Assembly: GCA_905250075.1 (NCBI GenBank)
Contig: CAJNOP010000080.1
Coordinates: 496,001 to 560,000, forward strand
Length of the DNA: 64,000 bases
Source of the DNA: Rotaria sp. Silwood1
Taxonomy: Eukaryota; Rotifera; Eurotatoria; Philodinida; Philodinidae
Direction: 5' to 3'
Numbering within the stretch: position 1 is the stretch's first letter; the number at the start of each line of letters is the position of its first letter. Positions 40,663-52,901 of the stretch are shown piece by piece. A program made the position numbers and the translations under genes. The notes beneath the pieces are model-generated. The model worked only from the letters and a program-made list of their open reading frames with translations, had not been told where the DNA came from and ran no database searches.

Positions 40663-43600
40663 ATGTCTGACGAACAAAATTTACCATTACCACCTCTTCC
40701 AACCATGGTTAATGATAAAGATGAAGATAATAGTAATGTTTATCATGAATCAAAAGATTCAAATGACGAACAAGAAACCAAATTAGCAACAGTTAAAATG
40801 TTGCTTGAATCAATCGGTCAAACTGTAACAGTTGCTTTTCCACTTCGAGCACCAATAACTGAATTAATTACACATTTTGCTAAAGAATTACGTATGCCAG
40901 AAAATGTTTTACAAATAACATTTAAAGGTAAAAGAAGAATAAAAAAAAAGAAGATTAGTCACATTTTTATTTGATTCATATTCATTGGTGTTGTTTTTCT
41001 TCTTTTAGACAAAATTCTTGATAATCAATTGACTCTTTCACAGATCGAAGTCGAACCAAATACTACCGTTAGCATGGGTTAGTGAATCATCATAAAATAA
41101 ATGCATTCCTTTTTTGTTTCTGTTTGTCTTTAAATTTTCTTCTAGAATTACATTCAAAAGATCCAGTAAATGAACCATTACGACCATATAAACCACGTCA
41201 AGATATTTCTATGCCTGATGTAATCACTGTTCGAATTGATGAAGGTATTAAAAGTCTTTTTTTTCTTCTTAATAAAAAAAAAAAGTTTTTATTTGTAATA
41301 AAATCAGGTCAAAATATGAGTCGTGATGTTGTTGTTGAAATTGAACGAAATAATTTTCGTAAACCTTATTTGGGTGGTGTACGTCATCGTATGACCGGAA
41401 AAGAATACCATCATGCTAGTGCTCAAACTTTACCACCGCAAAGACCCGATAAAGGTATAATACGTTATTGTCGTGATACACAAACAATTCAATCACGACA
41501 TCGAGTTATTCAAACAACAAATGAACAATCAACACAAATGAGTAAACCTGGTTATTATGTGTCAACTGAAACTGATCGTTTATTAACACCACATCGTTAT
41601 CAAACAGCTGAAGAAAAGTTTGAAATTTTAAATAAAAAAGTCAGAGAATTATGAAATAAAGAAAGTAAAAAATAAATATATATTATTTTGATTTAATAGG
41701 CAGTTATAATACAAAAGTATTTCCGTCGTTGGTTAGCTAAACGTGATGTAAATACATTAAGAGAAGCATTTCAAAAACGAATACAATATGAATTAGAAGA
41801 TAAACAAAGAAAATTAGATGAACGACAAAAACGTTATCAATATGATCTTGATAGACGTTTGCATCCAAGAACAAAAGATGATTTTGATGTACTTTATGCT
41901 GCACTTGAAAGTAAAAATTTTATTCAATAAATTAATAAATTTCATTTTCTTTTATTTAGAATGGCGTGAAGAAGAAATAGCAAAAATAAATGCAACAAAA
42001 CAGGGTGCTGGTAAGAGAGTATTAAGAAACGAATTAATATACGTAAGGTATCTTTTTTTATATTCAAATAGCTCGAAAAGCAGCATTAGCATTATTAGTT
42101 GATGAAGAAACAGAATTATTAGCAACTATTGATCGATATAAAACAGAAGCTCAAAAATATAATAAAGAAGTTAATATACAACGTTTTCTTGAACGTGTTG
42201 CTCAACCAAAAAGATGGAAATATAAAGATGGTTCAACAACAGAAATGGAGTAAGTGATTTTGAATTGCAGTAAAACTTCTCTAGTTTTTTCATCTGTTTT
42301 GATCTAAATATCTTGAATTCACAGATTTTTCAACAACAAGAAAAATTTCATGTTTTTTAAAAGTTCTCTAAACTCATCAAGCGAGCAAACTAAAATCACT
42401 TGATATTGAATGTTGATTGATAAACAAGGCAGCGTTTAACTGTTGAATGAGGAGTCCAACATCATGAACTTTGTTAGCATATACCATGATCGACGCTAAA
42501 AGAATTGGGTGAAATATCTATAACGCTGAACAGAAGGCGAAAATGGGGCTCGTGTTTTTGAGATTTTTATACTTTACTGGAGTCTATTTTATGCACAGAA
42601 TTCAAATTCAAAAGTGATTAATCAGTTGAAAACGTTCCTATTGGATTTTCAAGGTTTTAAATAGTAACGTTTGACTTGCTTTTTCAATATAATAGATATT
42701 TCCTAGTGTTCGAACTTCTTCGCTCAACAACAATGTATCATCATTTTGAAGAATGTTTTTTACTCGACTTCGTCCGTATAAAGACAGTTTTACAAGAATA
42801 ATTATTACATAAAATGAGATGAGATTTTTAAACAATTCTATAATAGAGAAAGAAATTATAGTGAGTATTTCTTCAGAATACCAAATATGACTTTTGATTT
42901 TAATTAAATTTTTTTTGAAATCTACAAAAATACTATCGAAAACTATTTTTCATTTATTAGTACACCTTATTCAATTCGTGCTCGTGAATTAATGCAAATT
43001 TACAATACAATTACTATGAAATTTTTAACACTTGATGAACGACTTGATATTCTTCTGACTTTAAAACATACTGTGAAAGTAAATTGATTAGAAAATTTTT
43101 TCATTATAATTGCACGAAAAAAAAAAATTAAATTCTAGGAACATGAATGTCGTCTTACAGAAGAAATAATTCAATTAATTGATCGTGAAGCTGATCTTCT
43201 TATGCGTGGAACAAAAGAAGAAAATTTATCTGGCCTTCGTCAACGTATTTCGACTTTATTTCTTCAATATATTAAAACACCTACATTCAATCCAGGTGTT
43301 GTTCGACATCTTAAAGTAATATTTGAAATTTCTATGTATAGGATATCTGAAAAGTCACTATACGAAAAACCTATATTTGAATATTCTCCTTAGAGTTCTC
43401 TTAAATGAAAGCACTTCGTTACATATTGAACCTGAAAATGTTATCTTAGTAGAACTATTTAAAAACTTTGATTATATAGAAAGACATTTGAAAATATCTT
43501 CTATTTCTAGTACAAAAAACTAGTCTATTCGACAGAACCCTAAGAGAGATATTCAAATTTAGGTTGTTTTGGTCTATTGACTTTTGTGACACTCTATGTA

Positions 43601-44471
43601 TATAATTTATTCACTTGAAACTCTACATAGGTGCCACAAGATCCAGTCGTTGCCATGGAACAAAAAACACTTTATTGTCGTAGTTGTCAGAAATACTATC
43701 CATCAACAGAATTTTCTGTTAGTAGTACGAATGCAAAAATTGGTAAATGTCGACAATGTCTTCGATTGGAGAATATTGCTAATAAACGAACGGATCAAAC
43801 TAAATATAAGTATGATATTAAGAAACTTCGGTTTGAAATTATTTTAATCAAACATATTCTTATTATTTAGATTTTTATTTAAAAAGATTGAACAAGACGA
43901 ATGTGCTTATAATGATGGAGCTCGTTGTATATTCTTTTTAACGGTACGAATAATTTATTATATTAAATAGATTAATAACATCCATCAGAAAATATATATT
44001 GCATGAATCTTTTTCTTCATTAGACCAATGATATAGAATATATGTTTAAAAATATTTGGGATAGTCACTCAGCATTAAGTGAAGAATCTGACATTTACAG
44101 TTTAACATTTGTTCGATGGAATCGTCGTGAAGAATTTTCTCCATGGAACTGTATACTCTTAACATTACAAGAAGCAACAGCTCATTTAAAACTCGAAGAT
44201 GTTGAAGGAGTAAATAAATGTTTAATTAATCAGAAAAAAAAAGTCATATTTACTTGTATTCTCTGTTAAATAGAGTTATAGCGAACCATTTCGTAAAAAA
44301 ATTCATTATAAACATGCTGTATCACGAAGTCATTTTGTTAAACTTGTGGAACATGTGAACAACAAACACGAGCAACAACAAACTAACACATCAAAAGATA
44401 TGACTATAACAGCGGTTAAAATCGGACGACAGCGTGGAACACCAACAGCCATGACGAATACATCGGCATAG
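40663..44471 (+). CDS. IQUB: IQ motif and ubiquitin-like domain protein (IQUB), 13 exons
   Basis: IQUB is an axonemal protein associated with ciliary radial spokes. Exons: 40663-40927, 41009-41077, 41146-41244, 41308-41639, 41700-41910, 41960-42010, 42072-42249, 42961-43078, 43139-43315, 43631-43809, 43871-43943, 44024-44209, 44274-44471; 711 residues against about 790 in human. A disordered acidic start is followed by a ubiquitin-like fold at about 45-112 ([19 protein letters not shown]), the IQ motif [15 protein letters not shown] at 256-270, a charged coiled-coil region to about 400, and a Cys pair module CRSC-x20-CRQC at 516-543 that could bind zinc. The C-terminal FVRWN...SPWNC block follows, also conserved in IQUB. 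Donor 41640 (GTCAGA) is weak but required by frame. Introns 42250-42960 and 43316-43630 are longer than the rest and hold nothing recognised. Confidence 0.93.
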
Positions 44472-44651
44472 AAAAAAAAAATTGGACAGGATACTTTTTC
44501 TTATTGACTGATTAGAAAAAAAAAATTCTTCTTGTCTTCTTATTTTTCTGTTTCTTTTTATATTCAATAACAAAAAAAAATTCTTGCCTTTTATTTATTA
44601 ATTTTTAAATTGAAACAAAATAGAGTGCGTCTATTTCTCATGCAGATCATA

Positions 44652-46446
44652 ATGGATAATCAACAAACAAAAATAAAAAAACTAGAATTATTTAATGAAT
44701 TATGTAATAATGAAATAACTGTAAGATATATTTGATCGTTTTATTTCAATGAATTATTTTAGTTTTCTATAGAATAATTTTCCAAAAACAGATGCTACTA
44801 TTGCCGATACAATAGATGTTCTTCCTGCTAGTTATGATGATTTTTATAATGTGTGTAGTTTTATGATCTATCTCATATTGGTTAATATTTTTTTTGTGTC
44901 AATTTTATCATAGGATTTTGCAAGCATGTTTAAAACGACATTAACTGTATTACAACCAATTGAAGATCGTCTTAAAGAATGTGAATTAGCTATGAACGAA
45001 TATACTAATTTATTTTTTAAACAAGAAAATGATGCCTTTATACCTATGAAACAAGCTGTTCGTTCATTTAGTATATCTCTTGATGGTTAGAAAAGAATAT
45101 TTAATTTTTGTTTTAATTTTATTTTGTGGCATTTTTTTTTCTTTTACAGAAATTGATAAACTCGATCCGAACAGCGAATTAAATGCTATACTTAAACGAC
45201 GAAAACAAATTTTTTTAACTGTAGCAACAGATGAAAATGAAAAAGAACGTAAAACTATCGAAAATTTACGTTACAAACCTTTTCAACCAAATGTTTATAC
45301 TGATTGGGCATCGGATACTACCATTGAAGTTATTGATATTTTAGATAAAGTAACTCGAGCACAAAAATTTAAGGTTAGCTATGGTTTTATATATATTTTA
45401 AATAATAAAATAATTTTTTTTTTATGTAGGAAAATTTTTCTTATTATTGGAATAAAATAATTCGAAGTGATACAAGTCAATATTTACTCATTGATACATT
45501 TTGGTGGTTTTATTTAAAATATTTCATAGTAAAATGAAATTTTTATAATTAATGAATATAATATAGAAAAATTCATTTTATATAGAAATTACCCAATGGT
45601 GATGATGAATGTGAAAAATATTTTACACGTATTGCTAAAAATTATGTTGAATTACTTCTTTCTGTTGATCCATGGTTTCGAGATAAATTTTTCAATGTTA
45701 GTTTTGGAATTTTGTTTATTATAAATGTTCATTGTTTTTATTTTCTTATTATTAAAGATTTATGCATCTTATTTGGCTCAAGCAGTTTATCAAACATTTT
45801 TTGATATATGTCCTGATTCACGAATGAATTTAACTGATAAGTTCAAAGAATTTGTTGCAAGTACAATAACTGAATGGGTATCAGGTATATTTGTATGATT
45901 TCAATAAAGAAAAACACTTTTATTTTTAATTAGGAGCTCAAGCAACTCCTGAATCATATAAAAATTGGAAAATTCGTGCTGATGCAACTATGATAACATC
46001 TGATAATGCACTGGAAAATACTTCGTCGTCAAATGATAGTTAGTATTTTAATTTATATTAATAGTTTTCTTTTTATTTCTTTTTTTTTTCATAATTCAGT
46101 TTACAAAAAAATTCTTCGTCTTGAAGAAGAACTTGAAGCTTTGGGCGGTGATAATCGAGATGAAACTGCTCGATCTGCGGTGACAAAAACACCTAATTTA
46201 GCATCGAAAAAAGTCTGTCAATGTTTTTATTCTTGTCAATGAATGAGAAATCTTGGTTTTTTTTGTGAATAGAATGTGTCATCCAGTTTTAATATGAGCG
46301 CACAAAGTGAAAATGAATTATTTGGTTTAACAAATCAAAGTACATTAGTCGCTCGATTTCTTGATCAATGCGATATTCAACCAAATACACCACGTTTACG
46401 AAGTATACATCGAATGCATATTAAAGGATGGACAACAGACCAATAA
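44652..46446 (+). CDS. FAM227-family protein with FWWF motif, 10 exons
   Basis: FAM227 proteins (A and B in vertebrates) are poorly characterised and defined by an FWW motif. Exons: 44652-44720, 44773-44850, 44914-45085, 45150-45373, 45430-45528, 45586-45696, 45758-45884, 45934-46038, 46100-46212, 46273-46446; 423 residues. The signature LLIDTFWWFYLKYF is at residues 200-213 (FWWF at 205-208), followed by the downstream helix block NYVELLLSVDPWFRDKFFN and YASYLAQAVYQTFFD. The start is the first ATG of the frame, 180 bases after the IQUB stop on the same strand. The protein is shorter than human FAM227A/B (about 500-570 residues), mostly at the C-terminus. I cannot tell A from B. No membrane segments or signal peptide. 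Confidence 0.85.
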
Positions 46447-49072
46447 ATTTGTTATTCAATGATCTTCTTTTTTTATACTTAAATCTCGGATGTTAAATTT
46501 GCAGACAGTAATAGAATCTCTTCGTATTTTATGAAAAGCATTTAAATACATGTAGTCATTGATAATTGAAGAAAAATGAAGAATTTTTTAATAACTATTT
46601 AAAAATAAACCTATTTTTCAACTTTTTCTCATTGATTCGTTTTGTAATATTAAAAGGCTTCTTGAAGTATCCATTTATTTATACTCAAAATATCAACGAG
46701 GGTATGAGCGGGCGTTGGTGTTGATGAAGAAGAAACTCACACTTACATTCTATTCTACCATTAGTTGGCTCATCTTTTTGACGTCAACATTTTATATTAG
46801 AGACGCATTGATTCTTCGAAATCTTATCAGTGCTTAAATATACAAAATATAGAAGGATAAAGGTTCAGTAGGACTACTTAGAGATTCGACGCATTCTTCA
46901 ATCGCCGACTGAGTCAGATTTCGAGCTAAAACGCATTAGTTAATACTGGCCAAGAGGACGGCACAAAGACATATGAAATTTCTCTTTAATTATCTTCACT
47001 GAGTTCTGTACAAGCACTTTCAACACAAAGTCAAGAAATTTGGACAATTTTTCAGTTGAAAAATCGATTTAGAAAAAATTAACCATTCTGCTCTCTGAAA
47101 AAGAAACTGGTTCAGAAACTTATTCGGAAACTTTTAGAGGTTTGCAAGAAGTTTTCCAGACACTTTCAGTGTTCCTGATAGGACCTTCTTGATTTTCGAA
47201 AGGTCGGAAATCTTTAGGTTTCTTAAAATACTGATTTTAACATTCTGAAGTATTGTAGAATATCTTTTTCTTGCTCTCAGAAACCTAATCGTATTTTCAA
47301 AAACCGTTAGGGTATCATTAGAAACTAATATTGTCCGATAAAACGAGTTGGTATCCGACATGGTACACAAAAATACCTTTGTGGTTTTCGAACATCTTGA
47401 GCCTCCAAAAAGTTTTGATGGGGAACCGAAGTTGGTTTTCGAATTCTTGTTTGACATTTCAATAAGTTTCTGAAGTTGTAACAATCTTTAGAGTATTTCA
47501 TAGGAGGATCATGATTAGAACTCAAAACTTCTCACAAGAACAGTTTAGATGCCCGAACTTTTGTTTTGGATCTTTGTTTTCACTCAATGTTAAAGACTTT
47601 TAGTTAACTGAAAACTACTCGCATATTTAGTATAACGTATTTAATTACAAACCATTCTTTCTGTGCATCATTTTTTCTCGAAATTTCAATCTATTCCATA
47701 CCCCATATAGTAATCCTATCTGATCTTTACATTTTTAAGTAAGTCAGCGTTTCGAATCAATGAGGAAAAATATCATAAGTAATAAAAGAGTATAAGACTG
47801 CAACAAAGAACATATTTAATTTTCAACGAAAATTACGAATTTATTTCGAGCTTTCGATAATTTACAATTATCATCATCAGGAAACAACTAACGAAAAGCA
47901 GAACAACTATTATAATATATACGATTAACATCAAAGGATAACACATTACAATATTGTTAAATGAAAAGACATATTATAATAATTCGAATTATTATAATAT
48001 CATATTAATAGTTTGTAAATCAATAATAATTATTATTAGTGACAAAATCATTTTATTATTCTTGCCTAGTTCCAATACATTGCATTAAAATAACCACTTA
48101 ATATAGTAATTTTGATTTTTAAAAGTTGTAGACAGTGAGAGCATCAGAAACTTCTGATTTCAGATTATCATTATAACTCGTTAATTTTTAAACAAACCAT
48201 ATGGCTGAAGGCTTTCGAATCAAATTAAAAGCTGCAAACTGACCCAACATATGTACAGATTATTCTCAATTACATTGTATCTAAGCAATATGTGTGTATT
48301 TCGTTCTGCAAAGACCGATGAATCATATTTCTAGAATTGTCGAATATTATTAAAAACTAGTAGCTTTTTTTTCGCTTTAAATTATCAACGAATTCATCCG
48401 CAACGTAAGTCTCATGTCGATTTAGAAAAACTAATAGTTTTGTTTTTTTCATTTTAACTTTGGATGAGCATCGTAGAAGTTGTAAGTTGTGTGTACGAAT
48501 TAAAGAACTATTTATCGCTTTAGATTTGTTCTCGATTCAGAAGGAGAGGATCGGAACTTCAGAAACTTTTGATTGATGTCCAAGATCGGTACTCGAGATT
48601 TTACCATAGTTTAACTTTCGGGTTTACGAAGTATCGGACACCCTTCAAGGGTCTCAGATAGTAACAAAATCGGAAACCTTCTATGAGGTTTTTTGGGATA
48701 CGATTTGTTTTTAAAGAGTGCAACATGCTATCAAAGTTTTAATAGTACTCTAAGCAAAAATGTCTTGTACGTCCAGAAAAACAAAAGAATCGTTGACAAA
48801 TAAAATATATGTGGAAATTAAGTGCATATAATATTTCAAATTTCAGTTTTCTTACAAACGATATAGCAACATTTCTTTTGTCTGGAGCTCTGCACTCTCA
48901 ACTACTTCGAGTCATCATTGGGCTTGTTGTTTCGTTTCTTTTTTTTTGAGATGATAACAAAATAAAATATAAACATGTAATACAAATGTTTATTATCATT
49001 TATGACATTGAGTTATGTTTCATAAAATAAAAAAACAATTGTTGATTTTTTGATTGAAGCCATACCCTATGG
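46447..49072. other. Spacer opening the accessory part of the window
   Basis: No gene recognised. Two blocks, about 47040-47500 and 48540-48700, are richer in short degenerate words such as GAAAC, TTTTCGAAA and CGGAAAC than the flanking AT-rich DNA and may be relics of one repeat. A perfect 30-base palindrome lies at 47971-48000. Confidence 0.55.
47971..48000. repeat. Perfect 30-base AT palindrome
   Basis: ATATTATAATAATTC followed by its exact reverse complement, with no spacer. Flanking bases do not extend the symmetry. Could extrude as a cruciform; no role is evident. Confidence 0.95.
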
Positions 49073-50249
49073 TTAATAGCACCTTCTAGTAGCAATGGAT
49101 TGTATGGAGTGCAACGTGGATGCGCATCCCAATAATGTAATATTCTCAAATAATGTTTTTAGTGTTGGTAGTGTTTCATTCGGTTTGATTATAACGCCAT
49201 TCTGAGGAGCGATGATCATGAATTGGGTAATGAATTGATTGGAATATATACTCTGAAGCTCATCCATAAAAAGCTTGCCAGTAAAACAAATGCCAACAAT
49301 ATCACAATAATTATATGCATCTGATACAGATGTGTCTGAAGTAGCAATCGATGTTTGTGCACATGGATCTGGTGCATCACAAGTCGGATGTGGTGCCGAA
49401 TAGACAGCTGTAGCGGCTGTTCCCGGTGTATTTATAGAGATATATCAAAGCCATAGCAGCTCCGTTTGATCCTTCATCAAGATAAACTCGTTTTTCATCC
49501 ATAACACTTTGATTACTCGAGTCTAACTTCCATGATTTTACACTCTGCATGAAAAAATCAATGTTTTTTCGCATCGACATTCATTTCTGGATCACTGCGA
49601 TTAAAGTTTCGATACCTTAAATTCATACACATATTCTGTTATACGCGTGTATTCGTTAGCTAGGTAGCCTACCAGTTATCCCATCCCAAACCTTCTATAG
49701 TATAATATTCATAAAAAAATTTAATATCACGTCCAGTGACGGTCATCAGTACATAGCCTTTTCGAGTTACATTCCCTGTAAGATCAGCCGTTTTGGTTGC
49801 CGACACTCAACCAGTTTGTTAGATGAATTTATCTATCATTTAGAAACTTGTTCAAGTAAGCAGGACACACATGACTATATGAGACATATCATTCTTCAAT
49901 AATGCTGTTCAATTCCAAAGTCAGAAGAGATGAGTGCTCCGTGCAACCAAACAACTAACGGCAATTGTTGTTGCTTTTGTTTGCCATTATAGACACATGC
50001 ATGACGTTTGTTTCCATCTAGATCAGTATAATTTAATAATTCACCAGTATCAATTTGTAGTAGAAAAGTATTATTAGATATTCCAGTTTGGCATAGTTTT
50101 ATAAAACTATTAAGAAATCCGTCAATAGTGTTAATAACTGGCCGAGGTGGATTACCGTATTGCGAGCAATTACTGCTATTATTAAAAGCATCAGTAGCTG
50201 AAGTTAAACCGATTAATATAGCGGTAATATTATTAAAACGAAGTAACAT
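49073..50249 (-). pseudogene. Decayed secreted esterase (PHB-depolymerase / feruloyl-esterase type)
   Basis: The minus strand starts with a secretory leader (MLLRFNNITAILIGLTSATDA at 50249) and a good N-terminal domain. This ends LPLVVWLHGALISSDFG, the HG oxyanion strand of an alpha/beta hydrolase, then a stop near 49896. Downstream, in other frames, come NVTRKGYVLMTVTGRDIKF...GLGWDNW (about 49774-49672), FNRSDPEMNVDAKNIDFF and a nucleophile-elbow-like EGSNGAAMALIYL (about 49450-49490). After another frame change come PDPCAQT and the CDIVGICFTG stretch, ending at 49073. The usual GxSxG reads EGSNG here, so the Gly two before Ser is lost. At least two stops and two frame changes break it. Family members are mainly bacterial and fungal, so transfer followed by decay is likely. 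An alternative upstream ATG at 50426 is less plausible because it precedes the leader. Confidence 0.75.
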
Positions 50250-51009
50250 TGTTTGTTTAGCTAAGTTTTGAAATAGTCTAGCTGGAACGAAGACGTATTT
50301 TTCTAATATGTGAGACAAATGAGTACAAAAATTATTTGTATAAAGTAAATATAAGTATACGATCTGTTTAACTCTTTGACCGCCGCCGATGCATATAGGC
50401 CTCATGAGATATGTTAATATTCTCAAACATACTCAATCAATCGTAGTGCATGTTTTTTACATCCGCTTGTATAGACATAGGCAACAGACAACTGTAGTTT
50501 GTGATGTATCATTTCATACTGTTAAGTTCTAGAATATTTCCTTTAAAAAATGGGCGTGAATAAGAACAGTAAATTTGTTGTGCATATGGTTATCTTTTGT
50601 TCTCTTTCTCCTTTTCTTTATAATGTACCAGAAGCACGCGTGCCAGTTCTTTTTCATTTTCCCCACACATTCAGATTATTGAAATACATTTTCTTTTGTC
50701 TTCTATTCTTTCTTTCTACGTATATATATCTTCGTCCAATATATTCTGGAATGTTCTTTATTGCCTAAGTAACCTATATATACCCAACGTGTTTATGAAT
50801 AGTTCAGTTTTGAATTCGATGCTTCCTGTAACGCATCTGATATCGCAGAATGGTGAATAGACAGTGATCATACGCCGCAGCAAAGCGGAGCTTAACACAT
50901 TGATTTTGTGAAATTGGCAACATGAGGACATCGATTCTGGATGATGGAGTCGATGAAATATCATCAAACTCTGAATAAAGATCTGAGGTTGAAACAAGTT
51001 CAACTAACC

Positions 51010-52400
51010 ACAGTAGTAATTCTACTGATGGTTCTGATGAAAATCTCTCGCAACAAGCATATTCTCCATTTTACGGTGAATCTTGGACAACCGGGTATTT
51101 TCGCCCAAGAAAACTGACGTTTAGTCTTACCAACAGTGACTACATGTCAGTAATCTAACGAAAAGTGAAAGGCGACACTTCTATGAACTTTGTTTGTTTA
51201 TATTTTGACAAAGAATTGATACAAAAGATTGTCGATTAAACAGTGTTGTACCACAGTGAAATTGGAGAAAAAACATCTCAGGTATTGAGAATACCTGTCT
51301 GGTGTAACGTAACAATCGAAGAGATATATTTGTTTCGAGCCACAAAAATGTTGGTATCGTTCACAAAAACGAATGTATAGGAAGATTACTCATCAACTGA
51401 TAGACTAATAATGACGGCTATTTTCAATGAATTATTCTCACATTGTCAATAGAGCTCTATACTAAGATACCTATGCTTCAATGATAACATCGAGCAATCA
51501 GAAAATTCTTTATGTGTGACTGTTCAACTGCATATGTTTTAAATTTCATGTTCTAAACTAGAGGCACTGCTGAAATGATTAAGACTTCAGAGCTTAGTAT
51601 CTCTGGTCCGATTGTTATGACATTAATGGGAAAGTATCTTGGTAAAGGTCATGTGTTTTACGTCTATAATTGACACTCAAGTTCCAAGTTATTTTAGGCT
51701 CTGTATGAACGTTTAACTGGCGCTTATGGCACTGTGAAGCGAAATGGTTCTGGTTTTCCAAAATTTCAAGAAACATTGCAGAGAGGATAGTAGTGTATAC
51801 AACATACCACATATATGGTAGTCGTAAAGAAGCATGATACAAGAGGTGTGTATATGTTATCAGCTGTGCATGATTCCTCAATGATGCCAACAGAAAAAAG
51901 AGCTAAAACACCGATAAAGATATTCTGAAGCCATTATGCATAAAAGAACACAATAAAAGCAGGAACATCGTAGACAAAGCTGCTATGCAAATAACGTTTT
52001 CAGAATCCCTTCGGAAAATTATATAGTAGTGAAAGAAACTCTTTTCTCACATAATCGATCTGTTAGTTCTTAATAGTTATATTTTATTCAAACATATGAA
52101 ACATTCAACCTTTCAGCTATCGCAATTTAAATTAACAATCATTCGAGATCTCAATGCAAAGTATGGCTCCGAGAGATCACATATTGGCAGACCATTCAGA
52201 GCTCATACATTAAGATTGACGATCATGCATTTCCCTTCTGTAATTCCTTCAAATGAAAGCAGCCAGAGTACTCAAACAGGATATTATGTTTCCAGCAATA
52301 CTGAACAACATACGAAGAAAGGAAGTGCCACCTGTTTCCCAGTGTACTGAATGCGATGTTGAGCTATGTATGATGGACTGTTTCAATGATTTCTCTACCT
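51010..52400 (+). pseudogene. Decayed piggyBac-type transposase
   Basis: Broken frames on the plus strand follow the piggyBac order. There is an acidic start (about 51010-51130) and FDKELIQKIVD (about 51205). WCNVTIEEI, then EDYSSTDRL and ILRYLCFNDN follow (51300-51500), matching the family's WS-D and HFNDN blocks. FFMCDCSTAYVLNF and SISGPIVMTLMGKYLGKGH come next (51500-51655), then TGAYGTVKRNGSGFPKF and VVKKHDTRGVYMLSAVHD (51710-51880). The Cys-rich end LTIMHFPSVIP and QCTECDVELCMMDCFNDFST spans 52215-52400. Many stops and frame changes make it non-functional. The segment with the first catalytic Asp (between HFNDN and the CDSxxGY block) is missing; a copy of it lies downstream at 52748. I did not find the CCC-type ends or TTAA duplications. 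Confidence 0.8.
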
Positions 52401-52747
52401 TACGGAAGATTTGGCGTTATCTCGTATAAACAAGTAAAACTGGATCAAAAATAAACAGCTATAATGATTTTCTACAGTACTTTTTTCTTTTTCTTATGTC
52501 GACGGTCAAAGGATTAAACAGATTTACTAAATCCAGAAGTAAATTTTAAAAAAATTTAACTTTATTTTACATGAAATTTCGATGTATGTTAAGTTTAAAT
52601 TGATAAGAATTTAGATCTAAAAATAAACTAATAGGAGATTGCCATCCCTATCTAGTATCAGTGACAAAAAACTGATCTCGACTAAATCAGTCGAAAACCT
52701 TAGTAATATATTATTTTACTTCTAAAAGCTTCTGATGAAATTTCAGA

Positions 52748-52901
52748 ACCTTAGTTCAACAAAAACATGTGATAGAGCCGTTGAAAAAGTTCATTACAAG
52801 AGAGCTTGCCAATTGACGAAATTATGGTATTATGCAAAGAGCTTCGGACCCAAGAAATTTGGTATATATGTTTGGAGTCAGAGCTCGAAAAAGCAAAAAT
52901 A
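52748..52901 (+). pseudogene. Displaced piggyBac transposase fragment (DE motif region)
   Basis: Reads TLVQQKHVIEPLKKFI, then in a second frame SLPIDEIMVLCK, then in a third frame FGPKKFGIYVWSQSS. This order matches the piggyBac core segment around the first catalytic Asp (x-IDE-x-M, KGR region, PKKP-KWG-K-W). It is the piece absent from the decayed copy just upstream, so it is either a rearranged part of that copy or the remains of a second one. Confidence 0.6.

Noticed and set aside
52250-52310. Ser/Thr-rich GYYVSSNTE stretch resembling part of IQUB (GYYVSTETD), suggesting an IQUB fragment
   Set aside because: The flanking HFPSVIP and Cys-rich ECDVELC blocks place it in the C-terminal part of a piggyBac transposase; the resemblance is short and accidental.
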